DNA of 64,000 nt from JAXMBX01 sp046349635 (GTDB lineage Bacteria > Planctomycetota > Planctomycetia > Planctomycetales > Planctomycetaceae): positions 179,666 to 243,665 of the forward strand of contig JAXMBX010000002.1 of assembly GCA_046349635.1 (NCBI GenBank). The letters run 5' to 3'. The notes under the pieces were generated by a model that was not told the origin of the DNA, did no database searches, and was given only the letters and a program-made list of their open reading frames with translations. This document shows, piece after piece, positions 26,336 to 35,207 of the stretch; position 1 is the first letter of the stretch, and every line of letters begins with the position of its first letter. Both the position numbers and the translations under genes were made by a program.

Positions 26336-26354
26336 AGCTTTAACGAAAGAGATT

Positions 26355-27359
26355 ATGAGGGAAGACGTCGCAGGACAAACCGGTGCCAAGGATCTCCTCT
26401 CCCGCGTTGAGCGACTCATCGGTCGCCAGATGCTGGACGCCGAGGCGGTCTTCATGCGCGAACTGGACAGCCGACATCCCTACGTCCGCGATGTCCTCAC
26501 CCACATGAACAGCTACCGCGGCAAGCGCCTCCGCCCTATGCTGCTGCTCCTCTCCGGAGCCGCCGTCGGCGAAATCGAGGAATCCCACAAGGTTCTCGCC
26601 GCGGTCGTGGAAATGATCCACACTGCGACTCTTGTTCATGATGACGTTCTCGACGAAGCCCAGATCCGCCGCCACGTCGCCACCGTCAACTCCCGTTACA
26701 ACAACGAAACCAGCGTCCTCTTGGGCGACTACCTTTTCACCCACGCCTTCCACCTCGCCAGTAGCCTGGAAAGCACCCTCGCCTGCCGCTGGATCGGTCG
26801 CGCCACCAATCTCGTCTGCGAAGGGGAACTCTGCCAGATCCACGAGCGCGGCAACCTCTATCTCACCGAAGAACAATACATCGAAATCATCGAAGGCAAG
26901 ACCGCCGAACTCTGCGCCATCTGCTGTGCGCTGGGTGCACACTTCGCCGGTGGTGCGGAACAGGTCGTGAAAGCCTTTGAAAGCTACGGCCGCTCTCTCG
27001 GCATCGCCTTCCAGATCGCCGACGATCTCCTGGACGTCTGGGGCAACGAAAGCCAGACCGGCAAAACCCTCGGCTCTGATTTCGAAAAGCAGAAGCTGAC
27101 CCTCCCGGTCATCCACCTGCTCGCGATTTCGACTCCCAATCAAGCCGCCAGCATTCGCGACCTGCTGAACACCCCGACCGCCGAATCTCGCCGCAAGCTG
27201 CAGCAGTTACTCGACCAGAGCGACGCGGTGGAATACTCCCGCCGTCGTGCCCAGGAATTCGCCGCGGCCGCCCGGGCGCAACTCACCTGCGTCCCCGACT
27301 CCCCCGCCCGCCAGTTGTTGGAGGAAGTCACCGAATTCGCCACGCAGCGGTCGACGTAA
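26355..27359 (+). CDS. trans-isoprenyl (polyprenyl) diphosphate synthase
   Basis: About 334 residues from ATG 26355. A GTG at 26283 would add 24 residues and overlap moaC. The enzyme condenses isopentenyl diphosphate units onto an allylic primer to make the long side chain of quinones. First aspartate-rich motif DDVLDE follows TATLVHD; second motif IADDLLDVWG; also the RGKRLRPMLLLLSG segment binding IPP and GKTAELCAICCALG. Small residues (Ala/Thr) before the first motif and length suggest a long-chain (C35-C45) product, which is inference. Possibly co-transcribed with moaC, 19 bases away. Confidence 0.93.
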   Translation: MREDVAGQTGAKDLLSRVERLIGRQMLDAEAVFMRELDSRHPYVRDVLTHMNSYRGKRLRPMLLLLSGAAVGEIEESHKVLAAVVEMIHTATLVHDDVLDEAQIRRHVATVNSRYNNETSVLLGDYLFTHAFHLASSLESTLACRWIGRATNLVCEGELCQIHERGNLYLTEEQYIEIIEGKTAELCAICCALGAHFAGGAEQVVKAFESYGRSLGIAFQIADDLLDVWGNESQTGKTLGSDFEKQKLTLPVIHLLAISTPNQAASIRDLLNTPTAESRRKLQQLLDQSDAVEYSRRRAQEFAAAARAQLTCVPDSPARQLLEEVTEFATQRST

Positions 27360-27380
27360 AGCGAGAGCGCCTTTCCAAAG

Positions 27381-27420
27381 CCCTCTCCCCGAGGGACAAG
27401 GTGGCCCGCAGGGCGCATCG
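27381..27420. repeat. Dispersed CTCTCCC palindromic repeat, copy 1 (short)
   Basis: CCCTCTCCCCGAGGG then AAGGTGGCCCGCAGGGCG. The head and the GGTGGCC-GCAG tail match copies at 30548 and 33723. Confidence 0.5.
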
Positions 27421-27449
27421 CCATTTGATCCTGATAGGGATATTCGAAT

Positions 27450-27905
27450 ATGTCCCCACGCCACCTGACAAATAGCGGAATATTGCTCGATCTCCCTGAC
27501 GGATGGGGTGATATCACCGCGACCCTTGACGACCCCAACGCCCCCCTCACCATCGCGAAGTTCGACTCCGGTGTCGGCGCATTGCAAATCTCCACAGCCC
27601 TTTACAAAAGTGGCTCCCTGCCCCGAATCTCTACGCAGGACCTCTCCCAATTCCTGTCAGAATTCGCGGCCACTCAGAAGTTAGAATCTCCGTTCAACCG
27701 CATCGAATCCCTGGGCGACACGACCATCCTCGCCGAAAACTTCCGGTCAGGAGATGATTATATCCGAGTTTGGTACTGCACCGATGGCACCAACCTCGCC
27801 CTCGTCACCTACATCTGCGACTGGACCCTGCAAACGACCGAAAGCCAGGTCGTCGAAGAAATAATTAGCTCAATTCACTTTCTCAATCCCGCTCACGATC
27901 AATGA
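27450..27905 (+). CDS. Small hypothetical protein, DcrB/PsbP-like pattern
   Basis: 151 residues without signal or membrane segment. It opens ILLDLPDGWGDITATLDDP and continues with alternating strands and one helix (TQDLSQFLSEFAATQKL), then TTILAENF, YIRVWYCTDGTNLALVTYIC and a final helix SQVVEEIISSIHF. This order (amphipathic strand with W, mid helix, paired strands, C-terminal helix) resembles DcrB/PsbP-like domains, which include immunity-type small proteins. I am not certain. No good ribosome site; the start is chosen as the first ATG after the repeat. Confidence 0.6.
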   Translation: MSPRHLTNSGILLDLPDGWGDITATLDDPNAPLTIAKFDSGVGALQISTALYKSGSLPRISTQDLSQFLSEFAATQKLESPFNRIESLGDTTILAENFRSGDDYIRVWYCTDGTNLALVTYICDWTLQTTESQVVEEIISSIHFLNPAHDQ

Positions 27906-27944
27906 CGCCGGGAAGTTGGGTTTAAGTGGTGTCCATGGTTCATT

Positions 27945-28301
27945 ATGTCTACATCCCGCCGGCTCAAAAGATCGCTGCTCTTCATCGTTCCGCTGTGGCT
28001 CGCGGCAGTGTTTCTCTCTTACTTCGTATGGCGGTTTTCCTACGCACCCTTTTCTTTTGATTCCAACGCCTGGAAAAAATATCCGGCCAGCCGTCAGAGA
28101 ATGCTCACGGATATGGTCGCGAAGCGATCTCTCATCGGCCTCGACAAGAAATCGGTCCTCTCGCTCCTCGGTGATCCCGCTAACGACGACGAGAAGTCAC
28201 TCACCTACCGGGTTGGCACCGACGGCGTGATCGACGACTGGTGGCTCACGATCAACTTTGAAAACGGACGAGTCTCATCCGCGAGAGACTATCCGGATTA
28301 G
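27945..28301 (+). CDS. Membrane-anchored small protein with BamE/SmpA-like domain
   Basis: 118 residues. One N-terminal helix (about 9-30) follows a basic start (MSTSRRLKRS), giving a signal anchor. The remaining domain, SLIGLDKKSVLSLLGDPANDD then LTYRVG, WWLTINFENGRVSSARDY, fits the BamE/SmpA fold: a helix after G..K..V..LLG.P and two or three antiparallel strands ending in W.L.I.F.nG.V. In other bacteria this fold occurs in outer-membrane assembly lipoproteins; here there is no lipobox. It lies 39 bases after the preceding small gene and may share its transcript. Confidence 0.65.
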   Translation: MSTSRRLKRSLLFIVPLWLAAVFLSYFVWRFSYAPFSFDSNAWKKYPASRQRMLTDMVAKRSLIGLDKKSVLSLLGDPANDDEKSLTYRVGTDGVIDDWWLTINFENGRVSSARDYPD

Positions 28302-28360
28302 AACACGGCCCGCCCGAACAATCACCTCCAGCCAACCACCTCCCGCAGGGAAAAACTCTC

Positions 28361-28963
28361 ATGTACGACGAAGCCTTCTGGAACCATCGCTACGCCAGCG
28401 AAAACTATCTCTACGGCACCGAACCGAATTCATTCCTCGCAGAACACTCCACGCTTCTCAAAGGACCAGTCCTTTCCCTTTCCGAGGGAGAAGGCCGGAA
28501 TGCTGTCTTTCTGGCATCACAAGGACTCGACGTCGTCTGTGTCGATATCTCCGCGGTCGCATTGGAAAAGGCACAAAAACTCGCCGCATCACGCGGCGTC
28601 AAAATCACAACCATCGTCGCAGATCTGGAAACGTTCGAGCCGCAGGAAAGCTGCTTTGGCTCCGTCATCTCCATTTCCGCACATCTTCCGAGCAAAGTTC
28701 GGAACAGGTTGTATCCCCTGGTCGAGCGGTCTCTTCTCCCTGGAGGCGTCATTCTTCTGGAAGCCTACTCCGAGAATCAGCTTCTTCGTGACACAGGCGG
28801 TCCCAGGGATGCGGACATGCTCAAGACCGTGGAGAAGATCCGCCGGGAGTTCCCGATCTGCGAGCCGATCATTTTGCGCGAAATCGAAAGAGACGTCCGC
28901 GAAGGGGAAGGCCACACAGGTCTGGCTTCCGTCGTTCAATTCATGGGGCGGAAGCGGGCCTGA
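28361..28963 (+). CDS. Class I SAM-dependent methyltransferase (TehB-like)
   Basis: 200 residues. It begins YDEAFWNHRYASENYLYGTEPN, the typical opening of the TehB/thiopurine-type methyltransferases. Motif I is degenerate in form but positioned correctly: VLSLSEGEGRNAVFLAS (GEGRN binds SAM). Acidic motif VVCVDISAVAL follows, and post-motif region VISISAHLP and LLPGGVILLEAYS. These enzymes methylate small molecules, including tellurite or thiols; substrate unknown. AGGGA stands upstream of ATG. Its 3' end overlaps the convergent membrane protein gene by 23 bases. Confidence 0.9.
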   Translation: MYDEAFWNHRYASENYLYGTEPNSFLAEHSTLLKGPVLSLSEGEGRNAVFLASQGLDVVCVDISAVALEKAQKLAASRGVKITTIVADLETFEPQESCFGSVISISAHLPSKVRNRLYPLVERSLLPGGVILLEAYSENQLLRDTGGPRDADMLKTVEKIRREFPICEPIILREIERDVREGEGHTGLASVVQFMGRKRA

Positions 28964-29366
28964 CAGCGACTTTGCGTCGCAACGTCAGTCGAACCGCCAG
29001 CACAATCGCAATGAACGTGGCGAGCGGCATTCCGGCTTTGAACCACAGCGGATAAGGCAACATCACCACATTCACAATCACCGCCGCCAGAAACTGCACC
29101 CCGACAAATATCCCGGAATACAGATTCCCGATCCTGGCCGTCACCCACGTGCTCAGGAATCCAATCCCAGCCCACATCGGAATCACCACTTCCAGGATCC
29201 AGGCCGGATACTTTTCAACGTGACGGCAAATCTCTTCCCGCGTCCCCTGGAATCCCTCCGGAAACGGATGCACCACCGCACTGAACCCCTCCACGGCGAT
29301 GAGCAGCACAATCGCCGTGACAACCCCCACAACGACCGACAAAATAATTCTCAGCACTCGTTTCAA
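28941..29366 (-). CDS. Four-helix membrane protein downstream of rodA
   Basis: 141 residues if started at TTG 29366, which follows GGGGGAAG and lies 12 bases after the rodA stop; a GTG three codons later is an alternative. A longer open frame upstream overlaps rodA and is a shadow. Hydrophobic segments at about 4-25, 58-78, 84-104 and 109-128. Between the first two lies FSAVVHPFPEGFQGTREEIC. No family recognised. The placement directly after rodA suggests co-transcription and perhaps an envelope role. The gene runs convergently into the methyltransferase gene. Confidence 0.7.
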   Translation of the reverse strand: MKRVLRIILSVVVGVVTAIVLLIAVEGFSAVVHPFPEGFQGTREEICRHVEKYPAWILEVVIPMWAGIGFLSTWVTARIGNLYSGIFVGVQFLAAVIVNVVMLPYPLWFKAGMPLATFIAIVLAVRLTLRRKVAVRPASAP

Positions 29367-29377
29367 CTCTTCCCCCT

Positions 29378-30526
29378 TCAATCCCCAAACAAAAACGGCT
29401 CTCCCGCCGTCTCGAAACTCCGCCGAATGTGCACGCTGATCAACAGCCCCAGCGACACGCACGTCGTCAATAAACTCGCCCCGCCGTAACTCACCAAGGG
29501 CAGCGTCAAGCCCGTCACCGGCATCAGCCCCACCGTCATCCCCGAGTTTATCACCGTCTGCGTCGCGAGCAGTGTCACCACTCCGACGGCCACCAGCCGC
29601 CCGAACGGATCCTGCGTCCCCGAGGCAATTCGCAATCCCTGACCGAACAGTGCCAGGTATACCCCGATCGTCAGCACGCACCCTGCCAGCCCCCATCGTT
29701 CTCCCACCATGCAGAACACAAAGTCCGTGTGCGCCGCCGGCAGGTGATACGCCGTCGGATCCTCAATCGCTTCCCCCTGAAACTGACTTCCCCACATCCC
29801 CCCCAGCGACAACACCTGTTTTGATTGATGCAGGTGATACCCATCCCCCGTCGGAGCAGCCCCTCCGTCCTTCTGTTGGAACACCGTCGTCACGCGCGAT
29901 TTCTGCTCGGCGCTCATCGCCATCCACAACGCAGGCAACAGACACACCCCCGCCATTCCGATCAGCACCAGGTGCCGCAACCGCGCCCCCGCCGCAAACA
30001 GCATCCCGAACAGCACCGGGATGAACAACAGCGACGTCCCCAGATCCGGCTCTTTCAGGATCAATGCCACCGGCACCAGCGCCATCAGAAACGGCACGAT
30101 CAACCCGGTCAGCCGCCGGTAATTCTCCCGATGACGCAGGTAATCCGCGAGCGCCAGGATAAACGCGATCTTCGCGCTCTCCGAAGGCTGATAGCTGATG
30201 ATCCCCAACGGTATCCAGCGTTGTGACCCATTAATCGGCGGAAAGAAATACACCGCGACGAGCAGAAACAAATTCCCCGCGTACAGCCAGATCCCCCACC
30301 GCGCCAATGGGCGATAATTGCAAGACGCGCACACTGCAATCAACGGCAGCCCCAGCGTGATCCACACCATCTGCCGCTCGTGAAACTTGATCCCCGGATC
30401 CAGCTCGTCCCCCCGCGCGATCGCACTCACCCCAATCACCATCAGCAGCAGAATGCACGCCAGCAATCCCCACGGCGGATTCCGCAACGAACTAGATGAT
30501 GATGACAATGACGCCGCGTACGACAT
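29378..30526 (-). CDS. rodA: RodA/FtsW/SpoVE-family peptidoglycan polymerase
   Basis: 382 residues, about ten helices. SEDS landmarks: GSQRWIPLGIISYQPSESAK (SEDS glycosyltransferase signature), LILKEPDLGTSLLF with the catalytic Asp, the large loop GSQFQGEAIEDPTAYHLPAAHTDF split here only by residue count, and TGLTLPLVSYGGASLL near the C-terminus. SEDS proteins polymerise lipid II glycan strands with a partner class B PBP. RodA works in cell elongation, FtsW in division. Planctomycetes lack FtsZ, so this is called RodA, but I cannot separate the two from sequence alone. No PBP or mreB is adjacent. Confidence 0.9.
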   Translation of the reverse strand: MSYAASLSSSSSSLRNPPWGLLACILLLMVIGVSAIARGDELDPGIKFHERQMVWITLGLPLIAVCASCNYRPLARWGIWLYAGNLFLLVAVYFFPPINGSQRWIPLGIISYQPSESAKIAFILALADYLRHRENYRRLTGLIVPFLMALVPVALILKEPDLGTSLLFIPVLFGMLFAAGARLRHLVLIGMAGVCLLPALWMAMSAEQKSRVTTVFQQKDGGAAPTGDGYHLHQSKQVLSLGGMWGSQFQGEAIEDPTAYHLPAAHTDFVFCMVGERWGLAGCVLTIGVYLALFGQGLRIASGTQDPFGRLVAVGVVTLLATQTVINSGMTVGLMPVTGLTLPLVSYGGASLLTTCVSLGLLISVHIRRSFETAGEPFLFGD

Positions 30527-30547
30527 TTAATAATTCTTTCTCTTTTA

Positions 30548-30612
30548 CCCTCTCCCCCACGAGGGAGAGGGCAGGGTGAGGCGGTCCAAACGTCTCTGAA
30601 CAAACACCTCAC
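30548..30612. repeat. Dispersed CTCTCCC palindromic repeat, copy 2
   Basis: CCCTCTCCC (30548) pairs with GGGAGAGGG across CCACGA, then GCAGGGTGAGG, and the tail AAACGTCTCTGAACAAACACCTCAC. The tail recurs after copy 3 at 33775-33806. Confidence 0.65.
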
Positions 30613-30701
30613 AACGAGCCGCGAATCATAAAACCACCCATCTTTCGCCACAATCCCAATTCCCCGCTTCCTCTTGGGGAAAACCACCCCCTTCCGATAA
30701 A

Positions 30702-31871
30702 ATGGTTTCTGGATCTGAACCACTATCACCGATTCCCTTTCCATCCATGCCGGAACCTGACTCCGAAATCTTTCGTCGACTGCGCCGCGCAAGCCCCGGT
30801 TGGGTCACTTACGCCCTCCTCCAGATCTGCATCCTTCTCTTCCTCTTTGTGCAGATTGAATCCGCCGAGCAATCCCTCCCCGAGGGTGTCGCCATCAATC
30901 ATTGGGGCGGGCTCGGCGGCGGTTTCGTCCTCTGGCAGGGGGACTGGTGGCGCCTCTGGGCAACCACCCTCCATCACGGCAGTTTCCTCCACCTCCTCAC
31001 CAACATGTGGGCGCTCGCGTACCTGGGTAAACTCATGGAACGCCGCCTCCCCTCCTGGCAATACGTCCTCTTCCTGCTCGGCGCCGCCGGGTTTTCGTCC
31101 GTCGCTCAATCCTTCTTCAATCCGCACCACGTCGGACTCTCCGGGGTCATCTGCGCCATCTTCGGCTGGCTCATCGCCCGCCGCGATCGTGATCCGCTCC
31201 TCGCTGAGCAACTCCCCACCGACGTCATCTGGATCACCCTCGGCGGACTTCTCGCGATGATCCCCCTCGATGCCGCCGACATTCTCCCCATTGGCAACGT
31301 CGCCCACTTCGCCGGTCTCATCTACGGCCTCGCCATCGAAAAACTCTGCCGTTGGGAACATCTCACCTTCCTTCGCCGTACCGCCACGATTTCCCTCCTT
31401 CTCATCACGCACGCCCTCCTCATCCCCGCGATCTGGTATGCCTCGCACCCCACCTGGAACGCTCTCTATTACTGGTCACGCGCGGACCATTCTCAGAACG
31501 AAACCCAGCGCCGCCTTTACTGGAAACAGGCGCTTGCCATCGACCCGGATCTGATTGAGATGTACTCCAACCTCGCCCAGTCCTATGCCAAATCCGGCGA
31601 ATGGACCACCGCCTGGAAATGGGCTCTCGATGGGCTCCAGCGCCGTCCCGCCGATACCAAGCTGATCGACCTGGCTCGCGTCATCGGCGATTACTTCATC
31701 CAGACCGAAAACCTGACCCGAGCCCAGAGGATCCTTCAGGACCGCTTCGGAAACAGCTCTTCCGCCTGGGAACTCAAACTCCTTGATATCCCAATCCCAC
31801 CGGCTCCCACTCCCATCGAACGTCTCCGCGCCCTCGTCGCCGACTCCGCCTCCGAAGGGGAATCCACCTGA
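30702..31871 (+). CDS. Rhomboid-family intramembrane serine protease with C-terminal TPR-like region
   Basis: 389 residues; an ATG at 30747 would remove 15 residues and is equally plausible. Rhomboid landmarks are WWRLWATTLHHGSFLHLLTN (the WR and HxxxxHxxxN motifs), catalytic Ser in VGLSGVICAIFGW, and catalytic His in VAHFAGLIYGL. Seven hydrophobic segments run from about 25 to 260. The C-terminal 130 residues have TPR helices (RRLYWKQALAIDPDLIEMYS, LAQSYAKSGEWTTAWKWALD). Rhomboids cleave membrane proteins within or near the bilayer; the soluble TPR part could recruit substrates, which is inference. Monocistronic. Confidence 0.9.
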   Translation: MVSGSEPLSPIPFPSMPEPDSEIFRRLRRASPGWVTYALLQICILLFLFVQIESAEQSLPEGVAINHWGGLGGGFVLWQGDWWRLWATTLHHGSFLHLLTNMWALAYLGKLMERRLPSWQYVLFLLGAAGFSSVAQSFFNPHHVGLSGVICAIFGWLIARRDRDPLLAEQLPTDVIWITLGGLLAMIPLDAADILPIGNVAHFAGLIYGLAIEKLCRWEHLTFLRRTATISLLLITHALLIPAIWYASHPTWNALYYWSRADHSQNETQRRLYWKQALAIDPDLIEMYSNLAQSYAKSGEWTTAWKWALDGLQRRPADTKLIDLARVIGDYFIQTENLTRAQRILQDRFGNSSSAWELKLLDIPIPPAPTPIERLRALVADSASEGEST

Positions 31872-32093
31872 CCCCGGAGCAACCCACACAACCCCTACAT
31901 TCACCCACCCCGTCCTCCTCGTTCAATCCCCGTCAGTCCACTTTTCCCCACGCCTCACTCCCAGCGTTGTAGATTTTCCACAACGCCTCTGACTCCCTGC
32001 GCCCTATGTTTCCACCACAGGGACCGCTCCTCCATTTTTCCGTTTACCAGAGCGTTTCCGACGTAAACACTTCACAATGAATTTTGTCCGTTC

Positions 32094-33696
32094 ATGAGCA
32101 CCACACTTTCCCCCGGCACGGACGTCATGGAACAGGAACCCGACCACGATCAGGAGCAGGAGCGCCCGGAACTCCCGGATCGCTTGCCCCCGTCCCTCCG
32201 CGCCCCTCGTGCCTGGGCTTTGCTCGCCGGTCTTCTCGGCCTCGTCTTCTGGTATGCCGCCTCCCGGCCCCTCTGGCATACAGATGTCTGGGGCCACGTC
32301 GCCTATGGCCAATGGATCTGGCACCACAAGGAAGTTCCCACCACGGAACCTCTCATGCCCCTCTCAAAAGGGGTCTCCTTCGTCGATACCGCCTGGCTCA
32401 GCGAACTCGCGAGTTTCGGCCTTCTCAAAATTATGGGCCCGCAAGGGCTGCAACTCGGCTTTGCCCTCTCCCTCACCCTCTGCGTCGCACTCCTCGCTTG
32501 GACGCTGCAACGCAAAACAAAACATGCCGGCTGGACCGCCCTCGGCCTCGCTCTCTACCTCTGCCTCAACATCCAGCAATATTTCGTCGGCTCCGATGCC
32601 CTCTGGCGACCACAGATCGTCGGCCAGCTCGGCTTCGCAATTCTCCTCGTCTGGCTCACCAGCGGCACGCGCCGCCGTGCTGATTGGATCTTCATCCCTG
32701 TATTGTTCGCCCTCTGGGCCAACATGCACGGCTCGTTCCTCATGGGCCTCGGCTTGATCGCCGCGTTCACCCTCGGCCGCGCCGTTGACCTCTGGCGCCG
32801 CACCGGAAATTGGAAAACTGCCTTCCGTGATCCAAAGTGTCTCCACTGGGGACTCATCCTTGAACTCGCCGCAGCCGCCGCTCTCCTCAATCCCTATGGC
32901 TTCGGTCTCTATACCGAAGTCCTCAACTTCGGCAGCAATCCCAACCTCCAGGAACTCGTGGAATGGGAACCGCTGAACATCCGCCGCACGAGGACAGTTC
33001 TTCGTCGCTCTCGCCCTCGGCCTGGCGATGCTCTACCGCTACAGCCCCCGCCGCGTTTCCTTCACGGAAATCCTGCTCCTCGGCGGCCTCGGTGTCTGGA
33101 CCCTCTGGACCTCTCGCATCCTCGTCTGGTGGACCTTCCCCGCCACCTATTACATCATCCTCCATGCCCAGGCCTGCTGGGCCCGCGCTCACAAGCAGAA
33201 ACTCTGGGAACAATCCCCCTCACCCCGCGGCGGCCTCTGGTCCGTCGCCATGCTCGGCCTGGTCTGGATCGGCTTCGCCATGTCCCCCCTCGGCGTCCGA
33301 CTCCTCCATCACCGTACCCCAGAATTCTCCAAACTGGTCTCTGAAGGGACTCCGATCCACGCCGTCGAATACCTCCGCAAGAATCCCCCCCAGGGACAAC
33401 TCTTCAATACCTTCGAATGGGGTGACTATCTCCTCTTCGCCGGTCCGGAGAACCTGCAGGTCTTCTGCAATTCTCACGCGCACCTCATCCCCGCCGAAGT
33501 CTGGCAGAGCTACCTCTCCATCGCCCATGGCTCTGCACAATCCACTGATCTCCTCGACCGCTACGGCGTCAACGCCGTCATTGTCGATCTCGCCCGCCAT
33601 GACGCACTGATCTCCGCCCTCAAGAAAAATCCCGACTGGGAAGAACGCTACCGCGACGGCCTCGCCATCATCCTCATCCGCAAAAAACCTATTTAG
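32094..33696 (+). pseudogene. Polytopic membrane protein (GT-C-like), interrupted by one frameshift
   Basis: Two frames together make about 534 residues. The first (ATG 32094 to about 32985) has an acidic start, a helix at about 40-58, then LWHTDVWGHVAYGQWIWHH in the first outer loop, and six or more helices. The second continues one frame over with RGQFFVALALGLAML, more helices and a soluble end containing AVEYLRKNPPQGQLFNTFEW and GDYLLF. The Asp in TDVWGH and overall plan resemble GT-C glycosyltransferases found widely in planctomycetes; the donor and acceptor are unknown. The break lies near 32980-32990, where a net shift of one base joins both halves perfectly. Real mutation or sequence error cannot be separated here. 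Confidence 0.8.
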
Positions 33697-33722
33697 ATCT
33701 AAAGACTCAGCCTCCTCAAAGA

Positions 33723-33806
33723 CCTTCTCCCCAGCGCGGGAGAAGGTGGCCGCGCAGCGCACGGAAGAGGGGGCGAAACAAACGTCTCTGAGAAAACGAC
33801 TCAACC
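33723..33806. repeat. Dispersed CTCTCCC palindromic repeat, copy 3 (long)
   Basis: CCTTCTCCC pairs with GGGAGAAGG, followed by TGGCCGCGCAGCGCACGG, a purine-rich stretch and the tail AAACAAACGTCTCTGAGAAAACG. Same head and tail as copy 2. Confidence 0.65.
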
Positions 33807-33819
33807 AAGACGCACTCCC

Positions 33820-35064
33820 ATGAAACGCTCCTCCAAAAAATCCCACTGGCAACAAATCGCCCTCGTCCAGGCGATCGTCCTCGCCGCCTTCGGCCTCGCC
33901 TTCGCCCGCAACTCCACCGAGAACGAAGTCCGCCTCAAGGAACTCGTCACGCACCAGCGTTCCTATCCCAACCTCCCCGTGACCCGCGACACCGCGCTGC
34001 AGGTCACCTCCCTCTATAACGATCCCAACCTCGTCCCAGATGCAGATCTCGCCGCCGTCCTGAAACAGGTCCGCCCCGAATTCGCTCCCAAACATTTGAA
34101 ACCCAACTACGTCGAACACGCCCTCCGCATCTGGGGGGTCAACGCAAAATTCAACGACCCCAAAATCCTTTCCGGAAAACAACTCGAAGACTTCCTCCTC
34201 GACCACGGCAAATACATTGCCTCCTGGAGCACCGACATCCCCCCCCTCCTCGAGGAAGAATCCGACGGCGTCGGAGTCCGCTGGGGGAGCGCCGAATGCG
34301 CCTCCGTCCACCATGATCACCTTCTCGCCTGCTTGAGCGAAGCCGGCATCAATCGCAATCAACGAGTCTTCACCCCGTCACGTCACGTCCGCACCTTCAA
34401 CGATGTCCTGCAACTCTCCATCCGCGATCTGCAGGTCGATGAACGGGAAACCGAATGGTCCGCCCTCGCTTACGCCCTGTGGTTACCCCCCTTCAGCCAC
34501 TGGAAGAACCGCGAAGGCCGCGAAATCTCTTTCGATCTCCTCGCCGAACGCCTCATCCGTGGCAAGCAGACCATTGGCGTCTGCCACGGCACGCATCGCG
34601 TTTATACCCTCGTCGTCCTGCTCCGTCTCGACGACCAGTTCAAGATTCTCTGTCCCTGCACCCGCGACAAGATCCGCACGCACCTCTTCAAGGTCCGCCA
34701 GGAACTGATCGAATCCCAGTTCGCCGACGGCCACTGGCCCTCCAACTGGCCCAACGGCAAAGACGCCCTCAAGACCGATGAATACGAAGAACTCTTCCGC
34801 AAGGTGATTGCCACTGGCCACCACCTGGAATGGATGGCCCTCGCTCCGCAGGAATTCCATCCGCCCCGTGAGCAGGTCGAGAAAGCGGTCCGCTGGGTCG
34901 TGAAAACGACGACCGAACAACCGACCGAAAAAATCCTCGAACGCTACACCTTCTACAGCCACGTCGGCGGTGCGCTGGCCCTCTGGCGCCAAACCCACCC
35001 CGCCACGTTCTGGCAAAAATGGGAATCCACCACCACCGATTCCCACGCCCGCGCCGACCATTAA
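33820..35064 (+). CDS. Conserved planctomycete protein, signal-anchored, alpha-helical
   Basis: 414 residues. A basic start and one hydrophobic helix (about 12-30, core QIALVQAIVLAAFGLAFA) give a signal anchor or signal peptide. The rest is soluble and mostly helical: VEHALRIWGVNAKF, LEDFLLDHGKYIASW, SVHHDHLLACLSEAGI, CHGTHRVYTLVVLLRL. The repeated helix pairs with WPSNWPNGK and HLEWMALAP segments recall alpha/alpha-toroid proteins (terpene cyclase/prenyltransferase-like folds), but no catalytic motif of those families is seen. It follows the GT-C-like gene with a repeat in between. Function is unknown. Confidence 0.75.
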   Translation: MKRSSKKSHWQQIALVQAIVLAAFGLAFARNSTENEVRLKELVTHQRSYPNLPVTRDTALQVTSLYNDPNLVPDADLAAVLKQVRPEFAPKHLKPNYVEHALRIWGVNAKFNDPKILSGKQLEDFLLDHGKYIASWSTDIPPLLEEESDGVGVRWGSAECASVHHDHLLACLSEAGINRNQRVFTPSRHVRTFNDVLQLSIRDLQVDERETEWSALAYALWLPPFSHWKNREGREISFDLLAERLIRGKQTIGVCHGTHRVYTLVVLLRLDDQFKILCPCTRDKIRTHLFKVRQELIESQFADGHWPSNWPNGKDALKTDEYEELFRKVIATGHHLEWMALAPQEFHPPREQVEKAVRWVVKTTTEQPTEKILERYTFYSHVGGALALWRQTHPATFWQKWESTTTDSHARADH

Positions 35065-35207
35065 GATTTATCAGGTCTTATGCAGGTCGGGCTGTGCCTC
35101 AGGTCACTAGCCCCCGGCGCCCCCCTTTCCTCTGGAATTAACCTCCCCTGCCCGCTAATATATATCCACGCTCGTTGATCCGTCCTCCCTCCTGTTGGAA
35201 TCCCTCC

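Noticed and set aside
31964..31986. Hairpin GCGTTGT/ACAACGC as terminator of the rhomboid gene
   Set aside because: Only seven pairs, a nine-base loop and no T tract on either strand.
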